Below, in pieces: positions 25,012-33,178 of a stretch of 34,726 nucleotides of DNA. Position 1 is the stretch's first letter. Every line of letters starts with the position of its first letter. A program made the position numbers and the translations under genes. The stretch comes from an uncultured Treponema sp. Its GTDB lineage: Bacteria > Spirochaetota > Spirochaetia > Treponematales > Treponemataceae. The stretch spans positions 1 through 34,726 of the forward strand of contig CAMHLH010000003.1 in the NCBI GenBank assembly GCA_946185925.1, given 5' to 3'. The notes under the pieces were generated by a model. The model saw only the letters and a program-made list of their open reading frames with translations, ran no database searches and was not told where the DNA came from.

Positions 25012-27687
25012 TTATTTTGCGTCGATTGTAGACTGAGCCTTCTCAGCCGCTGCTCTTGCCTCGGCCGCTTTCAACTCCGCCGCAGCTTTAGCCTCGGCGG
25101 CCCTTACATCGGCTTCCGCTTTAGCCTCGGCGGCGGCCTTCTCGGAAGCGGCCTTTTCGAGGGCGGCAGCCTGCGCGGCCTGAGCCTCAAGCTTCGCCTT
25201 CTCGGCCAAAGCATCCGCCGCAAGCTTGTCGACCTCAGCAGAATCAACATTGATTACAGACTCTTCAGGATTTGCGAAAGTGTCCTTCTTCAACAAAGTC
25301 GTGTCTTCGTCCTCGATTCCAGAGACTTTCTCGGTCAAAGGATTCGTGGCGTCAGCGGCGGCGGCGAAGCTCTCTGCGTCCTGCTTGGACTTCTGGGATT
25401 TCTCCTGAGCGTAAACAGCCTGTCCCTTCGCCTTCTTCACGGTCGCGTACTGTTCGAGATAAGAATCCTTGGCTGCCTTGTATTCGTTGTAAGCGTCCTC
25501 GTTCTTCTTGAGTTTGAAGTTGACGTCGGCCTTCTTGTAGACCTCAGTGGCGGCCTTGTAGGCGTCCTTCGTGAACTTGTTGACCTGAGCCTTCTCCGAC
25601 TCGGCCTTCTTCTTCGCGTCGACGGCGGCTTTCCTTTCACGGACGACCATGACAGCATATCCGGCCTTGACGACCTCGTCATAGGCATCATAAGCCTTGT
25701 CGGCCTGGGCCGTGAGGGCTTTTCCGTCAGCGGCAGTAGAAAGCGAGACATACTTTGCAAGTTCAGAATCAGCGTTCTTCAATGCGGCTTCGCTTATGTC
25801 GGCAGGATCCATCGCATACGCCTTCTTCTTCAAGAGATTGGCCTGTGAAGCCTTCTCCAAAGACTCGTACTTGACGACAAGCTCCGACAGGATTCTTGTG
25901 TAGTTTCCTCTCGGGTTGCTCTTGAAGTTCACTCTTGTAGAATCCCTTCTAGCGTCGAACGAGGCGAGGATTTCCGGAAAGTAGGAGTCGGCTCCGGCAG
26001 CGACTGCCTTCGACCTTGCGTTCTCCACGTTGTCGAGCATCGCCTGTGTGTACGAGGCCTTCTCCAAGAGCTTGTACCTTTCGATGAGGTCTGTGAGCTG
26101 CTCCGTGTAGTCTGTCGAAGAGAGGTCTCCGAAACTGTCCTGAACGATATCGGACTTGACATCGGTTCCTGGGAATGAAATGTAGCTTCCCTCTTTTGAA
26201 AGGACTTCCCTTTCCTGGAGGTCGCGGGCCTTTGCCTCAACCGCCTTGTATTCAGAAATGAGGGCGTTCAAGTTGTCAGAATAGTCGCCTGTGGAATTCT
26301 TGTCGAATTCGGCTCTCGCCTCGTCCCTGTGGCCGTCGGCAGTGGCGAGCATCTCAGGAACGTAAGTCTCAGCCTTCGCGTCAATAGCATCAGCCCTCGC
26401 GGACTCGGCCTTCGAGAACTTCATCTGGGTGTATGTAGCCTTCTCCAAAGTCTCATAGCGGGAAACAAGGTCCCTCAAAACCTTGGTCTGGTCGACATTC
26501 GGCTCTTCCTTCATAGTCTGGGCGGCGGCATCCTTCCTCTCGTCGGTGTTGGTCAACGAGATGTACTCTGATTCGCCTTTTCCCAAATTGGAGACGAACG
26601 AAACTTTCGCGTTGTTGAGATAGTACTCGGCTCCTGCGTTGACGGCCTTCTCCCTTGCCTTCTCGACTGAAGCGAAGAGGCTCTTGTTCCTTGCAGGGAT
26701 GTTCTTCACGGCGGCCTGGGCGTTTCCACCCATCGCCTCGTACTCGGCGACGAGAGCGTTCAAGCGGACATTGTAGTCTCCCTTCGGCTCGGCGCCGAAT
26801 TCGCTCTTGACGGCATCTCTCTTAACATCGGCCTTCGCCAATGCAGCCTCGAAGTAGTACTCGGCTCCAGCGTCGATTGCAGACTCGCGGGCCGACTCCA
26901 TCTTGTCAATCAGGGCCTGGGTCTCGGACGCCTTTCTGAGCAAGCTGTACCTCTCCACAAGGTCCTTCAGCTCGACTGAGTAATCCTTCTTTGGCTTTTC
27001 AGCGAACGCGCTCTTCACATTGTCCCGCTTCTCTTCGGTGTTCGTGAATGAAACATTGTCCTTTCCGCTTGTGGTAGAATAGACGACGGTCGTGTTCTTC
27101 CAGTAGTTGTCGGCACCGGCTTTGACCGCGTCGGCCCTTGCGTTTTCGACTTCGGCGAGGAGAATCGTGTTGCTGTCGAATATCTCCCTGGCCCTGTTGC
27201 GCGCGTTGCTCTCCAACGTCTCGTACTCGACAATCAATTCGCTCAGGCGGTCAGAGTAATCGACTTTCGGATTTGAAGCGAACTCGCTCTCGATTGTGGA
27301 CTTTTTGTTGTCGCTAGAAGCGAATTCCTCGGGGAAATACCCGTCGGCACCGGCTTCGATGGCGTTGGCCCTGGCCTTCTCGGCTTCCTTCAACATGGCC
27401 CTCGCGACTTCCTCGAAAGTTCCATAGAAAACCTTGGCCTTTTTCCAATAGACATCGGCACCCGCCTTGATGGCGTTCAACCTGGCCTTCTCCACTTCCT
27501 CAAGCAATTTCTTGTTGCTCTCAGAATAATCATGGGAAGAAGTCGAAACAGGCTTGGCAGGCTCTGTCTTCTCCTCGACAACAGTCTCTTTCGCAGGCTC
27601 CGTTGTCTCTTCGACCTGTGTGGAACCACAAGATGCGAAGAAAATGGAAGAAGCCATGCAGAACAATGCAAAATACTTGACTTTCAT
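25012..27687 (-). CDS. Repeat-rich lipoprotein, 891 aa
   Basis: Lipobox 'FFASCGSTQVE'; ~8 helical repeats; conserved 'NPLTEKVSGIEDED...FANPEES' block; Ala/Glu/Lys-rich coil; tail 'AQSTIDAK'. Confidence 0.85.
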   Translation of the reverse strand: MKVKYFALFCMASSIFFASCGSTQVEETTEPAKETVVEEKTEPAKPVSTSSHDYSESNKKLLEEVEKARLNAIKAGADVYWKKAKVFYGTFEEVARAMLKEAEKARANAIEAGADGYFPEEFASSDNKKSTIESEFASNPKVDYSDRLSELIVEYETLESNARNRAREIFDSNTILLAEVENARADAVKAGADNYWKNTTVVYSTTSGKDNVSFTNTEEKRDNVKSAFAEKPKKDYSVELKDLVERYSLLRKASETQALIDKMESARESAIDAGAEYYFEAALAKADVKRDAVKSEFGAEPKGDYNVRLNALVAEYEAMGGNAQAAVKNIPARNKSLFASVEKAREKAVNAGAEYYLNNAKVSFVSNLGKGESEYISLTNTDERKDAAAQTMKEEPNVDQTKVLRDLVSRYETLEKATYTQMKFSKAESARADAIDAKAETYVPEMLATADGHRDEARAEFDKNSTGDYSDNLNALISEYKAVEAKARDLQEREVLSKEGSYISFPGTDVKSDIVQDSFGDLSSTDYTEQLTDLIERYKLLEKASYTQAMLDNVENARSKAVAAGADSYFPEILASFDARRDSTRVNFKSNPRGNYTRILSELVVKYESLEKASQANLLKKKAYAMDPADISEAALKNADSELAKYVSLSTAADGKALTAQADKAYDAYDEVVKAGYAVMVVRERKAAVDAKKKAESEKAQVNKFTKDAYKAATEVYKKADVNFKLKKNEDAYNEYKAAKDSYLEQYATVKKAKGQAVYAQEKSQKSKQDAESFAAAADATNPLTEKVSGIEDEDTTLLKKDTFANPEESVINVDSAEVDKLAADALAEKAKLEAQAAQAAALEKAASEKAAAEAKAEADVRAAEAKAAAELKAAEARAAAEKAQSTIDAK
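25033..25227 (-). repeat. Low-complexity Ala/Glu/Lys-rich coding repeat (AEAKA-type)
   Basis: Translates to KLAADALAEKAKLEAQAAQAAALEKAASEKAAAEAKAEADVRAAEAKAAAELKAAEARAAAEKAQ; DNA repeats 'gcctcggcggc' type units. Confidence 0.8.
25837..27507 (-). repeat. Tandem array of ~8 degenerate 60-90 aa helical repeats in alternating A/B types
   Basis: Units share 'VE.AR..A..AGA..Y' ... 'DY...L..L...YE.LEKA'; A-type has 'YFPE.LA..D..RD', B-type has 'Y....SFTNT.EKRD'. Confidence 0.8.
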
Positions 27688-27740
27688 TTTATCTCCATTT
27701 GCCGGCCAGCTCCGAACTGCCCGGCTTTATTAATTTTTTA

Positions 27741-28436
27741 TCAACGATTGACAGAATACGGGTCGTACTGCTTGTCGGCGCTGTAGACTCCCTCACGATA
27801 TTCTCCGGTGATGCTCGGAATCTCCATCTTCATTCCCGGAAGAATCAAGTTCGGGTCGTTGGGATTCGGCATCTTTGACTTGTTTGCCTGGTAGAGATTC
27901 TCCCACAAAAGCGGATTGTTGTAGACATATGAGCGGCCTGAAATGTTCCAGTAGCAGTCCTTTGAATCTGCCCATGGGCGGACGACGTAGAACTGAGGAA
28001 GGGGCGTGACCTCCTTGATTCCGGCGAGAGCGTCCAAAACCTGCTTTGCGTACTGGGCGGCGGCTGGATAGTCTTCCTTCTCGTAGCAATCCTTCGCGGT
28101 CGCGAAAGCGGTCTGGGCGGCGTTGAACGCCATGGGAAAATTCCTCTCGGCATCCATCTTCTTCGCCTCGGCTATTCTGTTGGATGCCTTCTTCATCATT
28201 TTGTCGGCCTCGGCCTTCTCAAGCATCTTCTTCACATAGGCCTGGGAAAGGGCGGCATTCTCCTCCGCCTTCATGGAATACTCCACGGAGAGCTCGTACT
28301 CTCCGGCATCCAAGGCTGCCTGGGCCTTCCTCATGTACTCGTCGGCGAGTTTCTGATAAGTGTTGTTTTTGTAGCTGATTGCGAAAATCATTGAGCCGGC
28401 AAGAAGAGCGGCGACTGTCAAAAGAACTTTTTTCAT
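27741..28436 (-). CDS. Exported helical-repeat protein with C-terminal LysM domain (paralog of 22737-23441)
   Basis: 'PWADSKDCYWNISGRSYVYNNPLLWENLYQANK' block is identical to the paralog; signal peptide and SD (CGGAGATGAG) present. Confidence 0.87.
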   Translation of the reverse strand: MKKVLLTVAALLAGSMIFAISYKNNTYQKLADEYMRKAQAALDAGEYELSVEYSMKAEENAALSQAYVKKMLEKAEADKMMKKASNRIAEAKKMDAERNFPMAFNAAQTAFATAKDCYEKEDYPAAAQYAKQVLDALAGIKEVTPLPQFYVVRPWADSKDCYWNISGRSYVYNNPLLWENLYQANKSKMPNPNDPNLILPGMKMEIPSITGEYREGVYSADKQYDPYSVNR

Positions 28437-28457
28437 TTTCTCATCTCCGTTTTTTCA

Positions 28458-29534
28458 TTACTTGGCATCGATTGTCGAACTTGCATTCGAGGCGGAATTT
28501 TCGGAAGCGATTGCCTCGTCGGCCATCTGCTCGGCCTTCTTGGCTACGTCGCCGCTCTCCACATCGCTTATCGAGTCGTCGGGATTTGCGAACTTGTCGG
28601 TCTCAAGGAGAACCGCGTCCTCGTCCTCGATTCCCGCGATTTTCTCGTTCAATGGAGCTTCGGAATCGGCGGCGGCGGCAGTCTGCTCGGCGGCGGCGAC
28701 CTTCTCCCGTGCGGCGGCAAGCCTGGCCTCGGTCTCTTCCCTGTCCTTCTTGACGATTTCGTACATCTCAGTGAAGGACTCCTTGGACGACTTGTAGCCG
28801 ATGTACGCCTGCTCGATATTACCGGCAGAATATGAGCCGTCGGCCTTCTTGAACGTGTTGGAGGCAGACTTGTATGACTCCTTGGTCTTCTTGGCGACCT
28901 GGGCCTTCACGCTCTCGGCGTTCTTCTTAGCATCGAGGGCGGCTTTTCTCTCCCGGCCGGCCATGGCCTTGAAGCCTTTCTCGACAAGCTTCCTGTAAGA
29001 GTCGAGGGCTATTTTCGACTGGTCGTACAAATCAGAAGACGAAGCGTCAGCCCCCATGGAGTCGTAAGCGGCAAGGGCGTCCTCGGCTGTCTTCAAAGCG
29101 TTTGCGTCTATGTCCGCAGGATTCAGCTCAGGGATTTTTGACTTGAGCAGCTGGGCGATAGAGGCATTCGAAAGAGAATCGTAGAGCCGAATCAGATCTT
29201 CAGCCTCCGCCGAATAATCAGTGGACTTGTCATGGGCAATCTTGGCCTTCAAATCGTCGTGCTTTTTCGTGGCTTCTTCAAAACGAGCCGCGTAATATTT
29301 CGGAGCGTCCGCATCAATCGCGCCCTTCCTGGCCTTCTCTACTTTCTCAAGCAACAGGGCGTTGGATTCCGAAAAATCCTTGGCAGGCGATGTATCATCC
29401 TTGACTTCATCGGAGGCGACATTCTCGGTTTTCTCCTCGTCCACCGCAACATCCTCGACCTGTGTCGAACCACAGGCGATGAGGAAAAGCGACGAGACTG
29501 CGAAAAGGGCGACCAATGGATATTTTGCTTTCAC
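28458..29534 (-). CDS. Lipoprotein, 358 aa, single-repeat paralog of the 891-aa lipoprotein; GTG start
   Basis: 'LFLIACGSTQVED' lipobox, one A-type unit 'LLLEKVEKARKGAIDADAPKYYAARFEEATKKHDD', 'APLNEKIAGIEDEDAVLLETDKFANPDDS', tail 'SSTIDAK'; SD GGAGGG. Confidence 0.85.
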   Translation of the reverse strand: MKAKYPLVALFAVSSLFLIACGSTQVEDVAVDEEKTENVASDEVKDDTSPAKDFSESNALLLEKVEKARKGAIDADAPKYYAARFEEATKKHDDLKAKIAHDKSTDYSAEAEDLIRLYDSLSNASIAQLLKSKIPELNPADIDANALKTAEDALAAYDSMGADASSSDLYDQSKIALDSYRKLVEKGFKAMAGRERKAALDAKKNAESVKAQVAKKTKESYKSASNTFKKADGSYSAGNIEQAYIGYKSSKESFTEMYEIVKKDREETEARLAAAREKVAAAEQTAAAADSEAPLNEKIAGIEDEDAVLLETDKFANPDDSISDVESGDVAKKAEQMADEAIASENSASNASSTIDAK

Positions 29535-29579
29535 TTTTTCCCTCCAAACAAAACTTTATGAATTTAAAAAATCCTATCT

Positions 29580-29608
29580 ATTATAAAAGAGAAACGACTT
29601 GCAAGCAA
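29580..29608 (-). promoter_or_regulatory. Predicted sigma70 promoter of the LysM/lipoprotein operon (TTGCTT-17-TATAAT)
   Basis: Minus strand TTGCTT-GCAAGTCGTTTCTCTTT-TATAAT, ~45 nt upstream of the 29534 start codon. Confidence 0.65.
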
Positions 29609-29613
29609 TAAAA

Positions 29614-30660
29614 TCAAATTTCAAAGGAACTTTCATATTTCGCACAGGAAGCTCCGTTTTTCATGACTATCGAATATACGAGAAGAAAAAGATTGGTGTC
29701 GCTGAAGGAAGAACCAGAACTGCGGATTTCCATGTCCACGGACGAAATCAAGGCGATGATGGCGGAGGCCTGGCCGAACGTCCAAATCCTTGAAGCCCGC
29801 TCGTATTGGGCGCGCATTTTTTTGCTCGTGAAGCCGTTTTTCTTCAGCTCGAAGTCATCGAGATAGGCCCCACCCGCATGAATGGAGTGCCAGACGGCAA
29901 GCTTTCGGAAACAAGAGACCAGACCGGCCAAAATCGAAACAGGCGACGAAGTTTTTGAACTGGACCTAGATATCTTCTGAAGAATCGAAAGCGCGTTCTC
30001 AAGGCGTTTTACAGGCGGAAGCTGCGTCTCCGTCATCGCCTCGAACAAGGTGAATGCGGACTCCTCCCTGTTGTGCGCGAGGATTTTCTCCACATCGTCG
30101 GCCGAGACAACGTGCCCGGACGGAAAGCAAAGGAAGAACCGGGAACATTCGCTTCTGAGGGATGCCGTGTCCCCGTCCACCAAATCCAGAATCAGCGACA
30201 CAGCGCCGTCGTCTATGCCGAGCGAGACGCCGAACGCGCCCTTGTTGAGGAAATTCCGAATCCACTCCTCTTTCTTGCTCTCGTCCAGCCCCCAGAAAAC
30301 CTTCTTGTTGGCGGGGGGGACGAGTTTTTCGAGTTTGGGATCGACAGAATACTCATCGGAAACGAGGACGAGAACCTTGCCCGAATCGGCCTCGGGCGAG
30401 GAAATCCAATCCGACAGGACTTCCAGCTCATCTTTCTTCTTCACAAGCTCGGCTTCCCTCAAAACAGAAAAAGTCGCGGAAGCGAAGAGGGACCCGGACT
30501 GCAAATCCGAAACGACAGAATCCACGGCCGTCTCGGAAGCATAATAACGGTAGAAATCGACCTCGCCGAACTTCTTCTTGAAATCCGCCTTCATGGAATC
30601 GATTTTGTCGTTTTTCTCACCGAATTCAGGGCCTGTGAAAAGATAAACGGAAGCTGCCAT
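29614..30660 (-). CDS. holA: DNA polymerase III subunit delta
   Basis: 'VYLFTGPEFGEKNDKID', 'SLFASATFSVLREAELVKKKDELEVLSDWIS', 'LDLVDGDTASLRSECSRFFLC', C-terminal collar-like region. Confidence 0.85.
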   Translation of the reverse strand: MAASVYLFTGPEFGEKNDKIDSMKADFKKKFGEVDFYRYYASETAVDSVVSDLQSGSLFASATFSVLREAELVKKKDELEVLSDWISSPEADSGKVLVLVSDEYSVDPKLEKLVPPANKKVFWGLDESKKEEWIRNFLNKGAFGVSLGIDDGAVSLILDLVDGDTASLRSECSRFFLCFPSGHVVSADDVEKILAHNREESAFTLFEAMTETQLPPVKRLENALSILQKISRSSSKTSSPVSILAGLVSCFRKLAVWHSIHAGGAYLDDFELKKNGFTSKKMRAQYERASRIWTFGQASAIIALISSVDMEIRSSGSSFSDTNLFLLVYSIVMKNGASCAKYESSFEI

Positions 30661-30669
30661 TTGAACCTG

Positions 30670-31278
30670 TCAGTACTGACGAATGATGCTGGAGAGGATC
30701 CCCAGAATCTTCACGTTGTCGCTGTAGATTGCCGAGAATTCGGGGTTCTCAGGCTGGAGGCGAACACGGCCTGTCTCCTTGTAGAATCTCTTTATCGTTA
30801 TCGCTCCGTCAATCAAGGCGACCACAATCTGACCGTCGACAGCGACCGACGAAAGCTCCACGACAGCGAAGTCGCCCTCGAGGATTCCGGCGTCCTTCAT
30901 GCTGTTGCCCCTGACGCGGATTGCGAAATAGCTTTTTCCGCCATGGACGAAAGGCTCAACAAGGTTCAAACTGCCGTCGAAATTCTCCTCGCTCATTATA
31001 GGCTCGGCCACGCTGATGTTGCCGATGATTGGAACCCTCACGGAAACCGAGTCGCCTTCCTTCTTCGAGTCCACGAGAACGCTTATAGAGCGGGCGCGCT
31101 TCTGGCTCTGGGAAAGGAAGCCCTTTTTCTGCAGGGCGGCGATGTGGTCCTGGACAGCCCTAAGCGATATGTCGAAATTCACCCCGATTTCACGGACCGT
31201 AGGAGGAAATCCGTTTTCCTTTATGAAATCCGAAATGAAATTCAAGACCTCCCTCTGTCTTTGTGTGATTTCTTTCAT
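30670..31278 (-). CDS. lexA: LexA repressor
   Basis: 'TQRQREVLNFISDFIKENGFPPTVREIGVNFDI' HTH; 'RVRGNSMKDAGILEGDFAVVE' catalytic Ser; 'VVALIDGAITIKRFYKE' catalytic Lys; 'LQPENPEFSAI'. Confidence 0.95.
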   Translation of the reverse strand: MKEITQRQREVLNFISDFIKENGFPPTVREIGVNFDISLRAVQDHIAALQKKGFLSQSQKRARSISVLVDSKKEGDSVSVRVPIIGNISVAEPIMSEENFDGSLNLVEPFVHGGKSYFAIRVRGNSMKDAGILEGDFAVVELSSVAVDGQIVVALIDGAITIKRFYKETGRVRLQPENPEFSAIYSDNVKILGILSSIIRQY

Positions 31279-31337
31279 TTTTCCACCAAATACCTAATAT
31301 TCAAAAATTTCAAAAAAAAGCAGGCTCAGGCTTGCGG

Positions 31338-31604
31338 CTAGTCCTCGTCGAATTTGCTCTCGAACAAATCGACAATCGACTGGACAGCCTGTTTTTCATC
31401 CGGACCGTCAGCTCTCAAGATCAGAACCGTGTTGTAGCCGGCCGCCATTGTTATGACGCCCATTATCGACTTCGCGTTCACTGTCGTCGAATCCTTCTCG
31501 ATTGATATTTCCGAAGCGAATTTGTTCGCTGTCTGGGCGATGAGGGCGGCTGGACGTGCGTGAATGCCGGCTCTGTTTTTGACGGTCAATGTTTTTTCTG
31601 TCAT
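31338..31604 (-). CDS. ptsH: Phosphocarrier protein HPr
   Basis: 'KNRAGIHARPAALIAQTA' (active His) and 'VNAKSIMGVITMAA' (regulatory Ser). Confidence 0.95.
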   Translation of the reverse strand: MTEKTLTVKNRAGIHARPAALIAQTANKFASEISIEKDSTTVNAKSIMGVITMAAGYNTVLILRADGPDEKQAVQSIVDLFESKFDED

Positions 31605-31662
31605 AAGAAACTTCCTTAGGGTCTATCTCCCTGTGTTTATATTCATTAGCTCTGCTAATTCC

Positions 31663-32661
31663 TCAATAAGAATCGTCGCTTCCGTAGTAGGCGGAGCGCG
31701 CCTCTCCAGTCTCTATCCACTTGAGGATGTTCTGGTTGAAGTCGCGTGCCGAATCGTAGCCCTTGTTCTTGAGACGCTCGTTCATCGCGGCGGCCTCTAT
31801 GATGATTGGAAGGTTCCGTCCGGGCTTCACCGGCACCTCTATCATCGGGACCTTCACGCCGAGTATGTCGATTGTGTCGTTGTTGGTGCCGATTCTGTCG
31901 TAGATTTTCGCGGAATCCCACTCCTCGAGCTTTATGACCAGCTGGACTTCCTTCTGCTCCCTTATGGAGCCGATTCCGTAAAGCTGTGACACGTTGATTA
32001 TTCCCAAGCCGCGAATCTCCATGTGGTGGCTGATGAGAGAGTTGGCCCCCTGAGCCAGCACCGAGTTTCCGTTCACGCACCTCATCTCGACGATGTCGTC
32101 GGCGACAAGCCTGTGTCCGCGTTCGACAAGCTCAAGCGCGCACTCGGATTTTCCGACTCCCGAATGGCCCGTCAAAAGGATGCCGATTCCATAGACCTCG
32201 ACCATTACGCCGTGCATGGTCTTTTTCGGCGCGAAGATGTTGGAGAATACGCGCATGAGCCTCATGGAGAATTCCGTAGTCTCCAAATCGGAGAGGAGGA
32301 CCGCGCATTCGGCGGCCTCGGCTATCTTCATGAACTCCCCGCACACATCCCTCGGTGAAAGACCGTGCGTGAAAACCACGCATGGAATGTCGAATGAAAA
32401 CATCCGGTCGATTGTGTCCGTCCTGCTCTCGGACTGGAGCTTTTTCAGATAGGCGACCTCGCCCAAGCCAAAAAGCTGGACACGGCTTGATTGGAAAGCG
32501 TCGAAAAAACCAGTCAATGCAAGTCCCGGCCTGTTTATGTCGGGGACGAGAATCTGCTTTGAAAGCCCCTTCCTTCCACCTATACATTTGAGGTTGAGAG
32601 CATTGCGTCCGGGCAATTCCATATCTAGCAAATCTAGCACTGTAAAGGATTTTTCAGCCAT
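31663..32661 (-). CDS. hprK: HPr kinase/phosphorylase (ORF track start 32778 over-extended)
   Basis: Walker A 'GHSGVGKSECALELVERGHRLVADDIVEM', signature 'EIRGLGIINVSQLYG', 'MNERLKNKGYDSARDFN'. Confidence 0.95.
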   Translation of the reverse strand: MAEKSFTVLDLLDMELPGRNALNLKCIGGRKGLSKQILVPDINRPGLALTGFFDAFQSSRVQLFGLGEVAYLKKLQSESRTDTIDRMFSFDIPCVVFTHGLSPRDVCGEFMKIAEAAECAVLLSDLETTEFSMRLMRVFSNIFAPKKTMHGVMVEVYGIGILLTGHSGVGKSECALELVERGHRLVADDIVEMRCVNGNSVLAQGANSLISHHMEIRGLGIINVSQLYGIGSIREQKEVQLVIKLEEWDSAKIYDRIGTNNDTIDILGVKVPMIEVPVKPGRNLPIIIEAAAMNERLKNKGYDSARDFNQNILKWIETGEARSAYYGSDDSY

Positions 32662-32667
32662 GAAAAC

Positions 32668-32697
32668 GACTATACACACAAACGCTTTAATTGACAA
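32668..32697 (-). promoter_or_regulatory. Predicted sigma70 promoter of hprK (TTGTCA-17-TATAGT)
   Basis: Minus strand TTGTCA-ATTAAAGCGTTTGTGTG-TATAGT, 7 nt before the ATG. Confidence 0.6.
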
Positions 32698-32728
32698 GCA
32701 TTTTGAATGGGGCGCCGGAAATTCAGCA

Positions 32729-32764
32729 GAAAAAAAACGGCCGCATGAAAGAACACGCGGCCAT
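32729..32764 (-). terminator. Intrinsic terminator downstream of hpf
   Basis: Minus strand GGCCGC-GTGTTCTTTCAT-GCGGCC followed by GTTTTTTTT. Confidence 0.75.
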
Positions 32765-32816
32765 GTGGAACGAATCAAAGGACCCCTTCATTCACCGAAG
32801 AACCGGGGAGGAAGCG

Positions 32817-33107
32817 TCACTTCTTCTCCTGGATTTTGTCCTTCTCCTTCTTCACCTTGGTGTCGAGGACATCCATCATCTTGTTGAGGGCGGCTCCGAA
32901 ATCGAAATCCTCACCGGAAACATGGGCCTGGGCGCCCCACTTGAAATTGACGGTCGTATCGAAAACGTAAGACTTGTCGTGCTTCACCTTCAAGATGAGA
33001 TCGACAATCAAATCCTCTGCATATTTTACACGTTCAATTTTTTTCTCAATCATTTCTGACTGTTTCTGCTCAAGCTCAAAGCCGACGGCACTACTTGATT
33101 TAGTCAT
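32817..33107 (-). CDS. hpf: Short HPF/RaiA-family ribosome hibernation factor
   Basis: 96 aa; 'IEKKIERVKYAEDLIVDLILKVKHDKSYVFDTTVNFKWGAQAHVSGEDFDFGAALNKMMDVLDTKVKKEKDKIQ' matches the HPF fold pattern; SD AAGGAG and an upstream TATAAT. Confidence 0.8.
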   Translation of the reverse strand: MTKSSSAVGFELEQKQSEMIEKKIERVKYAEDLIVDLILKVKHDKSYVFDTTVNFKWGAQAHVSGEDFDFGAALNKMMDVLDTKVKKEKDKIQEKK

Positions 33108-33178
33108 AGTTTCACTCCTTGTAATAAAAATCGTTGGAAAAAATTATAATACGGAATTTTGAATTTTACCAAAATTTT

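Noticed and set aside
22737-29534. CRISPR array or tandem DNA satellite in the repeat-rich region
   Set aside because: Repeats are degenerate, coding and in frame (protein repeats of 60-90 aa); no short identical repeats with unique spacers.
30073-31341. 422-aa plus-strand ORF spanning holA and lexA antisense
   Set aside because: Covers two well-supported genes on the opposite strand; composition typical of a reverse-frame artefact.
31645-31659. ATTAGC-TCT-GCTAAT inverted repeat between hprK and ptsH
   Set aside because: Only 6-bp arms in AT-rich DNA; too weak to claim as an operator without conservation data.
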